Source of the DNA: Elusimicrobiota bacterium
GTDB taxonomy: Bacteria; Elusimicrobiota; Elusimicrobia; UBA1565; UBA9628
Direction: 5' to 3'
Length of the DNA stretch: 64,000 bases
NCBI GenBank assembly: GCA_016209035.1
Contig: JACQWX010000018.1
Coordinates: 17,674 to 81,673, forward strand
Shown here one piece after another: positions 50,319-60,393 of this stretch (positions are counted from its first letter, which is position 1; each line of letters starts with the position of its first letter). Under the pieces are notes generated by a model. The model saw nothing but the letters and a program-made list of their open reading frames with translations, had not been told where the DNA came from and did not search any database. A program made the translations under genes and the position numbers.

Positions 50319-50893
50319 GCGCGGCCGAGGTCGTCTTCGACTACTTCGAGGACCACACCCGGTCCGCGGACAGCGTCCGCCATTCCCGGCCCGTGGCGCT
50401 CGGCCTGCTCTGCTTCGCCGCCGGAGGCGTGAGCGTCTTCATGGCGCAGGCCGTGGCCGGGACCCTGGCCCCGTTCTCGTTCTCGCTCTTGTCCCTGACG
50501 CTGCTGGTGCTCTGGCAGGTCGTGCTGGGGCTCGCCTTCACGGCCATGCTGCATCTCGTGATGGAGTTCGAGGGGATCCAGGGGAGCGCGGCCTCCTTGT
50601 TCGCCCTCATGGGGCTGGCCGACCTCGTCTGGTGCTTGGCCGTTCCCCTGACCCTGGTGCTGCGGCTGGCGGTTCCGAACCGCCCTTGGCTCATGACGGT
50701 CGCCTTCATAGGGGTGGGGCTGCTGAGTCTCGGCTACAAGGCCCGCAGCATCCAAGACAACTACCAGGTGAGCGCGGCGAGAGCCTGGATCACCCTCTTC
50801 GTCCCGTATGTGGCCGTGGTCGTGGCGGTCCTTCTCGTCTTCACCGTCGCGGTGGTGGGCTTGGTCAAACAGTTCATCCAATGGGTCAGCTAG
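50315..50893 (+). CDS. Multi-pass membrane protein (Yip1-like)
   Basis: The start at ATG 50315 overlaps the sppA stop. The 192-residue protein has five hydrophobic helices and a short cytosolic N-terminus (VVFDYFEDHTRSAD). The hydrophobic layout and HLVMEFEGIQGS loop resemble Yip1-domain membrane proteins, but the family match is only by appearance. The function is unknown. The following gene begins 13 bp before this one ends, indicating co-transcription. Confidence 0.65.
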   Translation: MSAAEVVFDYFEDHTRSADSVRHSRPVALGLLCFAAGGVSVFMAQAVAGTLAPFSFSLLSLTLLVLWQVVLGLAFTAMLHLVMEFEGIQGSAASLFALMGLADLVWCLAVPLTLVLRLAVPNRPWLMTVAFIGVGLLSLGYKARSIQDNYQVSAARAWITLFVPYVAVVVAVLLVFTVAVVGLVKQFIQWVS

Positions 50894-51615
50894 AGACACC
50901 TAAGGTCTATCTAGGATTGCCGGTCGTCACCGCCGAGGCGATGCGGCTCATGGACCGGGCCGCCGTCGAGCGGTTTGGGCTTGCCGAGCTGGAGCTCATG
51001 GAGAACGCGGGCAAGGCCGTGGCGGGCGCGGTGCTCCGGTACCTAAAAGACCCCCTGGGCAAGACCCCCGGCCAGGCGACCGCGGTGGTCTGCTGCGGCC
51101 GGGGAGCCAACGGGGCCGACGGGCTGGTCGCGGCGAGGCGCCTGAGGGAGGCTGGGGTCAAGGTCCTGGTCTTCATCTGCCCGCCGCGCAAGGAAAGCTC
51201 CTATCCAGGCCCGGTCACGGCCAACCTGGAACGCCTCCAGGCGCTCGGCGTCGTGGCCTGGCGCGTGGAGACGGCCGACGCGCTGGCCGCGGCCTTGCGG
51301 GAAGGCGACATCGTGATCGACGCCCTGCTCGGGACCGGCGCCAGCGGCAAGCCCGCCGGGACCATCCGCGCCATGATCCAGGCCATGAACCGCTCCAAGA
51401 AGCCCATCCTGGCCGTGGACGTGCCGTCCGGCCTGCAGCCGGACACCGGGTACCACAGCGGCGTGTTCGTGACCGCTGCCGTGACCCTGACCCTGGGGCT
51501 GGCGAAAAGAGGCCTGCTCGCGTCGCACGCGAAGAAGTACGTGGGCAGGCTCGAGGTGCTCGACATCGGCTATCCCCCCGAGCTGGTCAAGGAGGCGGCT
51601 AGGTGCCTGGCTTGA
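50881..51615 (+). CDS. nnrE: NAD(P)H-hydrate epimerase (YjeF N-domain)
   Basis: The start at ATG 50881 lies inside the previous gene's end. The 244-residue protein has the YjeF_N fold: VTAEAMRLMDRAAVERFGL, ELMENAGKA, the nucleotide-binding VVCCGRGANGADGLVAARRL, and IVIDALLGTGASGKP followed by AVDVPSGLQPDTG. It epimerises damaged NAD(P)HX so that a dehydratase can repair it. The usual C-terminal dehydratase domain (NnrD) is absent from this protein and from the window, so repair would need a separate NnrD. Confidence 0.92.
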   Translation: MGQLETPKVYLGLPVVTAEAMRLMDRAAVERFGLAELELMENAGKAVAGAVLRYLKDPLGKTPGQATAVVCCGRGANGADGLVAARRLREAGVKVLVFICPPRKESSYPGPVTANLERLQALGVVAWRVETADALAAALREGDIVIDALLGTGASGKPAGTIRAMIQAMNRSKKPILAVDVPSGLQPDTGYHSGVFVTAAVTLTLGLAKRGLLASHAKKYVGRLEVLDIGYPPELVKEAARCLA

Positions 51616-51639
51616 GGTGCCTGGCATGAACCCCGCAGC

Positions 51640-52251
51640 TTGACCCTATACCAAGCCTGGCGCCTGGGCCTGCTGGCGGCGGCCCTGCTCGCCGCCTGCG
51701 GGAGGTCTCCCGAGTCCGAGAAGGGAGCCAAGTACGCGGTGATCAAGACCTCCAAGGGCGTGATCAAGGCGAAGCTCTACGCGGCCGAGGTCCCGGCCGC
51801 CGTCGCCAACTTCGTCGGGCTTGCGACCGGGACCAAGGCATGGAAGGACCCGCGGACCGGCAAGACGCTCAACGGCAAGAAGTACTACGACGGCCTCACC
51901 TTCCACCGGGTCATCCCCGGGTTCATGATCCAGACCGGCGACCCCACCGGCAAGGGGGATGGCGGGGCCGGCTTCACCTTCGAGGACGAGTTCCGCAAGG
52001 ACCTCAGGTTCCACAAGCCCGGCATGCTCGGGATGGCCAACTTCGGTCCGGACACCAACAACGGTCAGTTCTTCATCACGCTCAAGCCCTTGCCGGAGCT
52101 CAACGGCATGCACACGGTCTTCGGGGAGGTCGTCGAGGGCTTGGAGGTCGCCAAGACCATCGCCAAGGCGCCGAGGGACGAGTTCGACGGCGCGGACAAG
52201 CCCTTGAAGCCCGTGTACCTCGAATCGGTGGAGATCAAGGACCGCCTCTGA
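51640..52251 (+). CDS. Cyclophilin-type peptidyl-prolyl isomerase, lipoprotein
   Basis: The start is TTG 51640; no ATG in frame gives a complete protein. The N-terminus is a lipoprotein signal (RLGLLAAALLAACGRS, lipobox LAAC). The isomerase domain has FHRVIPGFMIQTGDP, GMLGMANFGPDTNNGQFFIT and HTVFGEVVEG, the active-site blocks of cyclophilins. It should fold exported proteins at the membrane surface. Just upstream is a 14-bp imperfect direct repeat (AGGTGCCTGGC twice, 51601-51628). Confidence 0.88.
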   Translation: MTLYQAWRLGLLAAALLAACGRSPESEKGAKYAVIKTSKGVIKAKLYAAEVPAAVANFVGLATGTKAWKDPRTGKTLNGKKYYDGLTFHRVIPGFMIQTGDPTGKGDGGAGFTFEDEFRKDLRFHKPGMLGMANFGPDTNNGQFFITLKPLPELNGMHTVFGEVVEGLEVAKTIAKAPRDEFDGADKPLKPVYLESVEIKDRL

Positions 52252-52288
52252 TGGATGGGCCCATCTCCCGGCCCTAGGAGGTCCGACC

Positions 52289-53650
52289 ATGCAGGTCCTT
52301 TGTCTCAATTGCGGCAGTTCCTCGGTGAAATACCGGCTCTACGATTGGGACAAGAAAGAGACCAAGGCGACCGGCGGCGTCGAGCGTGTCACGGTGGGCG
52401 GGTCCTTCATCGTCCATCAGGCGCCAGGCCTGGACGACCTGAAGATCGCCCACGAATGCGCGGACCACAAGGCGGCCATCAAGCTGATCATGGACACCCT
52501 GGTCCACAAGGACCATGGGGTGCTTTCGGACGTCAAGCACATCACGGCCGTGGGGCACCGGGTCGTGCACGGGGGAGAGAAATTCGCCAAGTCGGTCCTC
52601 ATCGCCAAGGAGGTCCTGGACACCTTCCGCAAGCTTTCGGACCTGGCCCCGCTCCACAACCCGCCGAACATCCTGGGCATCGAGGCGGCCAAGGCCCTGA
52701 TGCCTGGCATCCCGCACATGGCCATCATGGACACGGCCTGGCACCAGACCATGCCGAGGTCGTCCTACATGTACGCCCTGCCCTACGCCTGGTACGAGAA
52801 GTACGGCGTGCGCCGCTACGGGTTCCACGGGACCTCTTTCCTCTATAACGCCAAGCGGGCCGCGGTCCTGCTCAAGAAGGACCCCTTCAAGTGCAACCTG
52901 GTCATCGCCCACATCGGCAACGGCGCCTCCGTCAACGCGGTCAAGGACGGCGTCTCCTACGACACCAGCATGGGCTTGACCCCGCTCGAGGGCCTGGTCA
53001 TGGGCACCAGGGCCGGCGACCACGACGCCGCCATCGACTTCTACATCATGGGCAAGGAGAACCTCGGGCCCAGGGAGATCGACAGCCTGCTCAACAAGAA
53101 GTCGGGCGTGCTGGGCGTCACTGGCAAGCTCACGGACCGGCGCGACGTGGAAGAGGCGGCGGCCAAGGGCGACGAGCGCGCGAGGCTTGCCATCGAGGTC
53201 GAGTCCTACCGCGTCAGGAAGTACGTCGGCGCCTACGTCGCCGCGGTCGGCGGGGTGGACGCCGTCATCTTCACCGCCGGAGTGGGGGAGATGGGCGATG
53301 TCCTTCGCGGCCGGGCCCTCGAGGGGCTTGAGTGCATGGGCATCAAGCTCGACCCGGAGAGGAACAAGGCCGCCAAGACCAGGAACGCCGAGTGCGAGAT
53401 ATCGGCCGCTGACTCCAAGGTGAAGGTCCTCGTCATCCCGACCGACGAGGAGCGCGTGTTCATCGAGGACACCGTGGCCCTCTGCGAGGGCAAGTACGAC
53501 GTGCACACGAACTTCACCTACAGGTTCCAGAAGCCGGCCTACCGCAACACCCTGCGCGACCTCGCCTTCGCCAAGGAGCTCGGGAAGAAGCCCTGGCTCA
53601 TGAAGGCGGCGTGCCTGCCGCCGCCGGCGAAGAATCCCGCCAAGGTCTGA
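52289..53650 (+). CDS. ackA: Acetate kinase
   Basis: This 453-residue ASKHA-fold protein has LCLNCGSSSVKY at the N-terminus, VGHRVVHGG, PLHNPPNILGI, AIMDTAWHQTMP, RYGFHGTS, IAHIGNGASV, MGLTPLEGLVMGTR and FTAGVGEM, all AckA signatures. An AGGAGG ribosome site precedes the ATG. It converts acetyl phosphate and ADP to acetate and ATP, suggesting fermentative acetate formation. It is longer than usual (about 400) by a C-terminal tail from about residue 410 (FTYRFQKPAYRNTLRDLAFA). No phosphotransacetylase gene is adjacent. Confidence 0.95.
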   Translation: MQVLCLNCGSSSVKYRLYDWDKKETKATGGVERVTVGGSFIVHQAPGLDDLKIAHECADHKAAIKLIMDTLVHKDHGVLSDVKHITAVGHRVVHGGEKFAKSVLIAKEVLDTFRKLSDLAPLHNPPNILGIEAAKALMPGIPHMAIMDTAWHQTMPRSSYMYALPYAWYEKYGVRRYGFHGTSFLYNAKRAAVLLKKDPFKCNLVIAHIGNGASVNAVKDGVSYDTSMGLTPLEGLVMGTRAGDHDAAIDFYIMGKENLGPREIDSLLNKKSGVLGVTGKLTDRRDVEEAAAKGDERARLAIEVESYRVRKYVGAYVAAVGGVDAVIFTAGVGEMGDVLRGRALEGLECMGIKLDPERNKAAKTRNAECEISAADSKVKVLVIPTDEERVFIEDTVALCEGKYDVHTNFTYRFQKPAYRNTLRDLAFAKELGKKPWLMKAACLPPPAKNPAKV

Positions 53651-53720
53651 AGGGCTTGGCTAGCCCCCTCGGACGGGAGTCCCAACCCCGTGGATGTCCA
53701 CGTGCGCTGCGCTCTCGGTC

Positions 53721-54363
53721 TCAGTAGAGCACGGTGTTGCCGTCCCCCTTGTGCATCCAGTCGGGAGAGCTGATCTTGCTGCCCGCGCGCCGGAAGCGCC
53801 AGGCCTTGATGTAATAGGAGCCGGAGCGGACCGGGATCTGCACCACGCCTTGGGAGACGACCGGGTCGGTCTGATACCACTTCTTCTTGTACTTGACCGT
53901 TACGTCGATCTCCAAGGTCTCGCCGTCGTAGAACTCGGTCCGGGCGTCATCGACCACGAGCATGAGCTGGCCGTTGTCGTTGGTCAAAGAGAGTCCCACC
54001 TTGGACGATTCCGGAGGCCGCAGGATGCGCGCGCCCGGAGTCAAAGTGAAGGCCGCCTTGCCGTGCTGCTGGTCGATGTAGGGGCCGCTGACCTGATAGC
54101 GGAAGGCCGCGTCCGTCTGCCGGATGGCGACCCTGCCGCCGTCGAAACAACGGGTTGGCGGCGGTGGACGCCAAGCACCAGGTGATCGTGGCCGCGGAGG
54201 CAGGAATGTCGGCGAAGACCTCGGACGGGAACAAGTTGGGGTCCGGCAAACCGCCCGCGAAAGAGATGATCTCGGGCTTGTTCGTGAGTTTCAGGAGCTC
54301 CCGGATGACGGACGTCTTGGTCCGGCGGTTCACGGCGGCCAGGTTCTTGACGAGATCGATCAT
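53721..54363 (-). pseudogene. Chimeric remnant: aminotransferase N-terminus joined to an unrelated C-terminal domain, frameshifted
   Basis: From ATG 54363 the first about 53 residues (KPEIISFAGGLPDPNLFPSE) match the start of class-I/MocR-type PLP aminotransferases. Homology stops after EVFADI, and an unrelated segment follows (PASAATITWCLASTAANPLF). One base too many in TTT (AAA on the plus strand, 54145-54147) then shifts the frame; removing one T continues as FDGGRVAIRQTDAAFRYQVS to the end at 53721 (GDGNTVLY). No PLP-binding domain exists. A short ORF 53721-54044 covers only the tail. It lies between ackA and cas3 and is probably debris from rearrangement. Confidence 0.6.
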
Positions 54364-54562
54364 GATACCCTCCCTTGAAGCTTGCGAGCGCCGGCTCGCG
54401 AGCCACTCGCCGCAGGCGACCCTCCGCTATCACAATGCAACATTTCGACCCGAGAGGCAAGAACCGCTGATCCCCTGTTTTGACACCCCTGTTTGCGCGA
54501 TATCCCGGGCGGACGGAATATGGTAGCATGGCTCGACCACATCGCCAGCAGCCGGAATCCGG

Positions 54563-56890
54563 ATGTCCTTCGTCATGACGTCGACCTATCTCGCTCACAG
54601 CGCCAATTCCGCGGGAACGCCGCACCTTCTCAAAGATCACCTGTCTGCGACGTCGCGGCTGGCGTCCGAATTCCTGGGCGGACTTCAGGGGAGCGCCGAG
54701 GCCGGCATCGCAGGCCTGCTGCACGATGTGGGGAAATACGCAGACGCATTCCAGGCGCGCTTGCGCGGTGAAGAGGAAGGGCTCGATCACTGGACCCCTG
54801 GCGCGTGGGCCGCGCTGACGCGCTATAAGTCGATTCCCGCCGCGCTGGCGATCCAGGGGCACCATATCGGACTGCAGTCGTCGGAGAAATGCTCCCTGAG
54901 CGCTATGGAGCCCGCGCGGCTCGTCAAACGGCATCCTCTTGGTCTGAGGTTGAGCGACGCTGATATTGAGAAGCTCGTAGGCCGGCTTCGCGCCGACGAT
55001 ATCAACCTGACCGATGTTCCCGCCAGCCCGGTCACGCTGACGAAAGCGTCATCGATGCTCGATGTGCGCATGATTTTCTCCGCTCTGGTGGACGCCGATT
55101 TTCTCGATACCGAGGCCCATTTCTCCGGCGGCGCGGCGGAGCCTTTTCGCCCGAAGGGGCCCGACCTGCAGGCGGAGGCCGCCCTCGCCGTTCTGGAAGC
55201 CCATGTCGCCGGACTTCGCGCGACGGCGAAGTGCGACCAGCAGGTGCGGCAGGCCCGCGACCTGCTGTGGGAAGAAGCGGGGAAGGCGGGAGGCCAAGCG
55301 ACCGGCGCATGGACCATGACCGCTCCCACCGGCTCCGGGAAAACCCTGGCGATGCTGAGGTTTGCCTTGGAGCATGCCCTCGCCCATGGATTGCGGCGGG
55401 TGGTCGTGGCCATCCCCTACCTGAGCATCATCGAGCAGACCGCGGGCATTTTTCAGGGCATTTTCTCGGCCCGCTTCGGGGACCTGTTCGTCCTGGAGCA
55501 CCACAGCCTGGCGCGGCGGGCCCGCGAGATCGGTTCCACCGACGCGGAATCGCCCTCCAACCGCATGCGCAGGCTGCTCTCCGAGAACTGGGACGCGCCG
55601 ATCATCGTGACCACCAACGTGCAGCTTCTCGAATCCCTGTTTTCCAATCGCCCCTCCTCCTGCCGCAAACTGCACCGTCTCGCTCGAAGCGTCATCCTTT
55701 TCGACGAGGCGCAGTCGCTGCCGCCGGCGCTGATGGTTCCCACGCTGCAGGCGTTGACCCGCCTTTGCTCGGCCTATGGGTCCAGCGTCGTCTTCGCCAC
55801 CGCGACACAACCCGCCCTCGAACACCTGGATCAAGAGGTTCTGGGCGGTTCCAAGATCGGCTGGACGCCGCGCGGCATCGTCGGGGACGAAGACGCGGTG
55901 TTCTCCGGGCTTCGCCGCGTCCGCATGCATTGGCCCGCGGCGGACTCCAGGATGCCGTTCGAGGATCTCGCGGGAGAATTGGCGGGACAGGCCCAGGCGC
56001 TTTGCATCGTCAATCTCAAGCGCCATGCCATGGCCTTGATGAAGGTCCTGCGTGATCGCGGCATGGACGCGGTCCATCTTTCCACCAACATGTGCCCCGC
56101 TCACAGGAAGGAAGCGCTGGAGGACGTGCGGCGCCGGCTCGGCCAGGACAAGGACTGCCGACTGATCTCCACGCAATGCGTCGAGGCCGGAGTCGACTTG
56201 GATTTCCCGGTGGTGTATCGCGCCATGGGTCCCCTGGAGGCCATAGCCCAGGCTGCCGGTCGCTGCAACCGCAACGGCCTCCTGAGGGATGAAGCTGGCC
56301 GGCCTCGTTTGGGCGATGTCCGCATCTTCATCCCCGCTCTTGACGCGAAGACCGAGGAGAAGATGTACCCCAGCGCCGAGTATTGGCAAGCCTCCTGCGT
56401 GGTGCGGTCATTGCTGGCCGAGCGCGGGGCCGAGGGCATGGACCTGGCAGAGCCGAGCATCATCCGCTCCTACTTCCAACGGCTCTACGATGTCGGCAGG
56501 CCCCATGAATCGAGCCGGGCGCGCGATCTTTCCGAGGCCTTGGAGCGCGGAGACTTCGCGGTCGTTGCTGAACTGTACAGGCTGATACCCCATGACGCAA
56601 TCCAGGTCCTGGTGCCGTATGAGCAGGAACGCGGCCGGTGGAGAGCTTTGAAGGACGAGCTTTCCGGCCGGGGCGCGAGGGCCGATTGGATGAGGCGGGC
56701 GCAGGACCTGTGCGTCAGCATTTTCCGGCCTGGAGCGGGGCATCCCGTGATGGAGATGTTCGTAGCCGCGCCCCTGCCGGGCGGGGGCGAGTCTGATGAG
56801 TGGTTCGTCCTTGCGCCGGAATTCGAGCGTTGCTACGACCCGGTCCTGGGTTTCAGCCCGCCGAAGGAGGCGCCCGTCCTTATCGGGTGA
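54563..56890 (+). CDS. cas3: CRISPR-associated helicase/nuclease Cas3 (type I-C)
   Basis: This 775-residue protein has an N-terminal HD nuclease domain (GIAGLLHDVGKYADAF) followed by an SF2 helicase with Walker A APTGSGKT, motif II ILFDEAQSLPP, motif III-like VFATATQP, and the C-terminal helicase half (STQCVEAGVDLDF, QAAGRCNRNG). The HD and helicase motifs are complete. ATG 54563 is used; ATG 54575 is possible because no clear Shine-Dalgarno is seen. Cas3 unwinds and degrades DNA marked by Cascade. It is the first gene of the cas operon. Confidence 0.95.
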   Translation: MSFVMTSTYLAHSANSAGTPHLLKDHLSATSRLASEFLGGLQGSAEAGIAGLLHDVGKYADAFQARLRGEEEGLDHWTPGAWAALTRYKSIPAALAIQGHHIGLQSSEKCSLSAMEPARLVKRHPLGLRLSDADIEKLVGRLRADDINLTDVPASPVTLTKASSMLDVRMIFSALVDADFLDTEAHFSGGAAEPFRPKGPDLQAEAALAVLEAHVAGLRATAKCDQQVRQARDLLWEEAGKAGGQATGAWTMTAPTGSGKTLAMLRFALEHALAHGLRRVVVAIPYLSIIEQTAGIFQGIFSARFGDLFVLEHHSLARRAREIGSTDAESPSNRMRRLLSENWDAPIIVTTNVQLLESLFSNRPSSCRKLHRLARSVILFDEAQSLPPALMVPTLQALTRLCSAYGSSVVFATATQPALEHLDQEVLGGSKIGWTPRGIVGDEDAVFSGLRRVRMHWPAADSRMPFEDLAGELAGQAQALCIVNLKRHAMALMKVLRDRGMDAVHLSTNMCPAHRKEALEDVRRRLGQDKDCRLISTQCVEAGVDLDFPVVYRAMGPLEAIAQAAGRCNRNGLLRDEAGRPRLGDVRIFIPALDAKTEEKMYPSAEYWQASCVVRSLLAERGAEGMDLAEPSIIRSYFQRLYDVGRPHESSRARDLSEALERGDFAVVAELYRLIPHDAIQVLVPYEQERGRWRALKDELSGRGARADWMRRAQDLCVSIFRPGAGHPVMEMFVAAPLPGGGESDEWFVLAPEFERCYDPVLGFSPPKEAPVLIG

Positions 56891-56904
56891 GACTGGAGAT
56901 CGAC

Positions 56905-57654
56905 ATGCATTGCCTTGAGGTTTGGGGAGACTTGGCCTGCTTCACGAGGCCCGAGATGAAGGTGGAGCGGTTCAGCTATCCGGTGATCACTCCGTCGGCC
57001 GGGAGGGGGATTTTCGACGCCGTTTATTGGGAAGGGGTTCGGGAAGACGGTTTCATGCGGCCGTATTTCCATTGGCAGATCAGACGGATCGAGGCGCTGT
57101 CCGAGCCCCGCTACCTGGCGTTGAGAAGAAACGAGGTCAAGGAGAAGGCGCCATCGGACCGGACCATCCTCCGGTGGATGCGGGGACAACAGGCGCCGGA
57201 ACCCATTTGGGCCGACGCAAACAAGGAGGAGACCGGAACCGATCAAAAGGGGCGGACCCAACGCCAGACCATGGCCCTCTCAGGCATCCGTTACCGCCTC
57301 TTCGCGGACATCGTGCCGCACGGCCGGTTCAAGGACGGCAAGCCCAAGTTCGACGCTATCTTCGAGAGGCGCGCCAAGGCGGGGCAGTGTTTTCAGCAGC
57401 CTTATTTTGGCTGCCGGGAATTCCCGGCCTTCTTCGAGTGGCGGCAAACCGCCGGCCCCCACGAGCCAAAGCCCGCATGCTTCGACGCGGACCTTGGGTG
57501 GATGCTTTACGACGTGTTCGATCTCGCGCGAGACCAGGTTTCCATCGCCGACTGCAAGCCCTTCATCACCCTTTTCAAGGCCAAGCTGTCCGGCGGGGTG
57601 CTGGAGGTTCCGGATTTTTCCAGCGACGCCGTCAAGAAGCCTCCGAGGAGCTGA
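56905..57654 (+). CDS. cas5c: Cas5c, pre-crRNA-processing Cascade subunit
   Basis: The start at ATG 56905 follows TGGAG by 6 nt; a GTG at 56887 overlapping the cas3 stop is an alternative. The 249-residue protein has the Cas5 N-terminal fold (HCLEVWGDLACFTRPEMKVE) with YPVITPSAGRGIFDAV and a Gly-containing C-terminal region. In type I-C the Cas5 protein replaces Cas6 and cuts the repeat RNA. It is followed directly by cas8c (1 nt gap). Confidence 0.93.
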   Translation: MHCLEVWGDLACFTRPEMKVERFSYPVITPSAGRGIFDAVYWEGVREDGFMRPYFHWQIRRIEALSEPRYLALRRNEVKEKAPSDRTILRWMRGQQAPEPIWADANKEETGTDQKGRTQRQTMALSGIRYRLFADIVPHGRFKDGKPKFDAIFERRAKAGQCFQQPYFGCREFPAFFEWRQTAGPHEPKPACFDADLGWMLYDVFDLARDQVSIADCKPFITLFKAKLSGGVLEVPDFSSDAVKKPPRS

Positions 57655-57655
57655 C

Positions 57656-59443
57656 ATGCTGCACCACCTGTTGAAGTTTTCCCAGGAAAGCGAGCCCGGG
57701 TTTTCCGCCAAGTCCATCCGGTGGCAGATCGAGCTGTCCGAGGACGGCAGTCTCTTGGGCGTGACTCCCTTGGGAGACCCCAAGAGGGGCCTCCTGCACC
57801 GAAAGGTTCCGGTGATGCATAACATGGGCGCCGGCGGGCGCTCGCATTTCCTGGTCGAGAGCGTCGGCGTCGTCGCACTCTTCTTGGCGAATGACGATGA
57901 CAAGAAGGTGGGAGACAACACCGAGAGGAGGCGCCGCTTCTTCATCGACTTGCTCAAGGAACCTTCGAGGGAGGACCCGGATCTCGGTGTCATCGCCGCC
58001 TTCCTGGAGTCTGGAGAGAAGTCGGAATCTCTCAGGGTGACTTTCGAACAGAAAGGAGCCAAGCCCGCGCACTTGGCAAAATTCACGGTGGACGGTCGAG
58101 ACCCCCTCGTCAAACCGGCTGTGCTGGCATGGTGGCGTTCATGGCGCGAACGCGACTTGGCGGCCGGCAACGCCGAAGTCGGCGCCGACATGGTTGACAT
58201 GCTGACCGGCCATGCGGTCAGTCCTGCGGCAACTCACCCAAAAGTCATGGGACTTGGCCGAGTCGGCGGCCTCGCCACGGGCGATGTGGTGGCGGGCTTT
58301 GATAAAAAGGCTTTCCAATCCTTCGGCCTGTCCCAATCCTGCAACTCGGCCATGTCGGAGGAGACGGCGCGCGGCTATGTCGACGCTCTCAACGACCTCG
58401 TCAGGCAGGCGAAACCCCTGGCGGGCGCGCTTGTGGCGCACTGGTTCAAGGAGAAGCTCCAGGCAACGGAAGATGACGCCTTGGCCTGGATCATCGAACC
58501 CCCCGAGGCCCAGGCCGCATCGGCCGCGGCGAGGGCTAAGGGGCTCCTGGATTCCATCCGGGATGGACGCAGGCCGGACTTGGCCGGCAACGCCTACTAT
58601 GCGTTGACCCTGTCAGGCGCGTCCGGCCGGGTTATGGTCCGCGACTGGATGGAAGGTTCGTTTCCGGACCTGGTGGCCAACGCGCACCGCTGGTTCGAGG
58701 ACATGGAGATCGCGGGTTTGGAAGGCGGCATGGCCAAGGACCGGAAATTCGAGGCCGTCCTGACCAGCCTGTTGAAGCCCAAGCCTCGAGGCCAGGATTA
58801 CCCTGATTGGGTCCGGCCGCTGGGGGGCATGCGAGCGGCGCTATACCGATGCGCCGTCGTCGGGCGGCCCATTCCCCGCGAGGCCATGGCGAAGTTGGCC
58901 GCGCTGCTGCCGGCTTTCCTGGCCGGGAAGGATCTGCGCGAAGCCCTCAGCCGCAAGGCAAAGCAGGGCCAGGATTCCGGCGGACCGACAATCTCCACGC
59001 TGTTCGCGCGCATAGGCTTGGTCAAGGCTTACTTCATACGAAAGGAGGTGACGGGAATGACGGCATGTCTGAATATGGAACATCCGGACCCGGCGTACCA
59101 TTGCGGCCGGCTCCTGGCTGCGCTTTCTGGGCTTCAGAAGGCGGCCCTGGGAGACGTCGGCGCGAGCGTGGTCCAGCGCTACTACGCGGGAGCGGCCCAG
59201 CGGCCGGGGCTTGTCTTCGGAGATCTCGTCCGCAACTCGAAGAATCATCTCCACAAGCTCTCGCCGGGCCTTGCCCATTGGCATGAGGACCGGCTCGCCG
59301 AGATCGTGGCGCGGCTCAAGGAATTCCCGAGGACCCTGAACCTGGAGGAGCAGACCATGTTCGCGTTGGGCTATTATCACCAGCTCGCTCACGACCGGGC
59401 CGGCAAGAGCCGCGAAACCGCCGCATCCGCAAAGGAGGCATGA
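57656..59443 (+). CDS. cas8c: Cas8c (Csd1) large Cascade subunit
   Basis: The start at ATG 57656 follows GAGGAGCTGAC; the longer frame would overlap cas5c. The 595-residue protein has typical Csd1 blocks: [55 protein letters not shown], and [19 protein letters not shown]. Cas8c recognises the PAM and, in this subtype, also supplies the small subunit by internal translation. An internal ATG with a good ribosome site at 59057 (AAAGGAGGTGACGGGAATG) is suited to that, as in other Cas8c genes. Confidence 0.95.
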   Translation: MLHHLLKFSQESEPGFSAKSIRWQIELSEDGSLLGVTPLGDPKRGLLHRKVPVMHNMGAGGRSHFLVESVGVVALFLANDDDKKVGDNTERRRRFFIDLLKEPSREDPDLGVIAAFLESGEKSESLRVTFEQKGAKPAHLAKFTVDGRDPLVKPAVLAWWRSWRERDLAAGNAEVGADMVDMLTGHAVSPAATHPKVMGLGRVGGLATGDVVAGFDKKAFQSFGLSQSCNSAMSEETARGYVDALNDLVRQAKPLAGALVAHWFKEKLQATEDDALAWIIEPPEAQAASAAARAKGLLDSIRDGRRPDLAGNAYYALTLSGASGRVMVRDWMEGSFPDLVANAHRWFEDMEIAGLEGGMAKDRKFEAVLTSLLKPKPRGQDYPDWVRPLGGMRAALYRCAVVGRPIPREAMAKLAALLPAFLAGKDLREALSRKAKQGQDSGGPTISTLFARIGLVKAYFIRKEVTGMTACLNMEHPDPAYHCGRLLAALSGLQKAALGDVGASVVQRYYAGAAQRPGLVFGDLVRNSKNHLHKLSPGLAHWHEDRLAEIVARLKEFPRTLNLEEQTMFALGYYHQLAHDRAGKSRETAASAKEA

Positions 59444-59445
59444 CC

Positions 59446-60393
59446 ATGGAAACAGCAATCAAGAATCGCTACGAGTTCCTGTACCTGTTCGACTGCGAGA
59501 ACGGAAATCCCAACGGCGATCCAGACGCCGGCAACAGCCCGAGGATCGACCCCGAGGACATGCGGGGCCTGGTGTCCGACGTCGCCTTGAAGCGCCGGGT
59601 CAGGAATTTCGTCCAGCTTCGCTTCGGCAACGAGGCGCCCAACGCGATCTTCGTGGAGCATCAGACGAACCTGAACACCAAGATCGCCTTGTCGCACGAG
59701 GAAGCCAACGGCGGCGTTCCGGAGAAGGCCACGAAAGACAAGGTGGAGAAGGCCAGGAAGTGGATGTGCCGCATGTTCTTCGACGTGAGGACCTTCGGCG
59801 CGGTCATGAGCACGGGCCCGAACGCGGGCCAGGTGCGGGGCCCGGTGCAGGTATCCTTTGCCCGATCCCTGGACCCGATCATGCCCATGGATTTGGCGCT
59901 CACCCGGGTCGCGGTGGCGGAGAACGTAAAAGGCGCCAAGGGCTCAAAGGACTATCAGAAGTGGGAAGCCGAGCAACCCGAGGACGAGTTGAGAACGATG
60001 GGCCGCAAGGCCATCATCCCCTACGGGCTCTATCTGGCGAAAGGCTTCGTGAGCGCCCATCTCGCTCAGGGCACGGGCTTCTCCGAGAAAGACCTGGAAG
60101 CCCTGTGGGAGTCGCTGTGCAGCATGTACGAGCACGACCGTTCCGCGAGCAAGGGCGTGATGTCCTGCCGCGGACTCTTCGTGTTCAAGCACGTCGGGAC
60201 CGACGGGAACGCTGAGCAGAGGCAGCGCCAGGCCATGCTCGGCTGCGCGCCGGCGCACCGGCTCTTCGACATGGTCCAGGTCAGGAGGGCCAAGGACGGT
60301 CCGGCAAAATCATGGTCCCATTACAAGGTGGAGGCTCCCCAGCCGGGCCTCCTCAAGGACTTCCCGGGCGTGGAGTTCATGCGCAAGTGCTGA
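59446..60393 (+). CDS. cas7c: Cas7c (Csd2) Cascade backbone
   Basis: ATG 59446 is preferred because AGGAGG lies 7 nt upstream; ATG 59440 overlapping the cas8c stop would be too close. The 315-residue RAMP protein has the Csd2 opening [40 protein letters not shown] and GLFVFKHVG. It coats the crRNA spacer in Cascade. Its last codons overlap the GTG start of cas4. Confidence 0.95.
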   Translation: METAIKNRYEFLYLFDCENGNPNGDPDAGNSPRIDPEDMRGLVSDVALKRRVRNFVQLRFGNEAPNAIFVEHQTNLNTKIALSHEEANGGVPEKATKDKVEKARKWMCRMFFDVRTFGAVMSTGPNAGQVRGPVQVSFARSLDPIMPMDLALTRVAVAENVKGAKGSKDYQKWEAEQPEDELRTMGRKAIIPYGLYLAKGFVSAHLAQGTGFSEKDLEALWESLCSMYEHDRSASKGVMSCRGLFVFKHVGTDGNAEQRQRQAMLGCAPAHRLFDMVQVRRAKDGPAKSWSHYKVEAPQPGLLKDFPGVEFMRKC

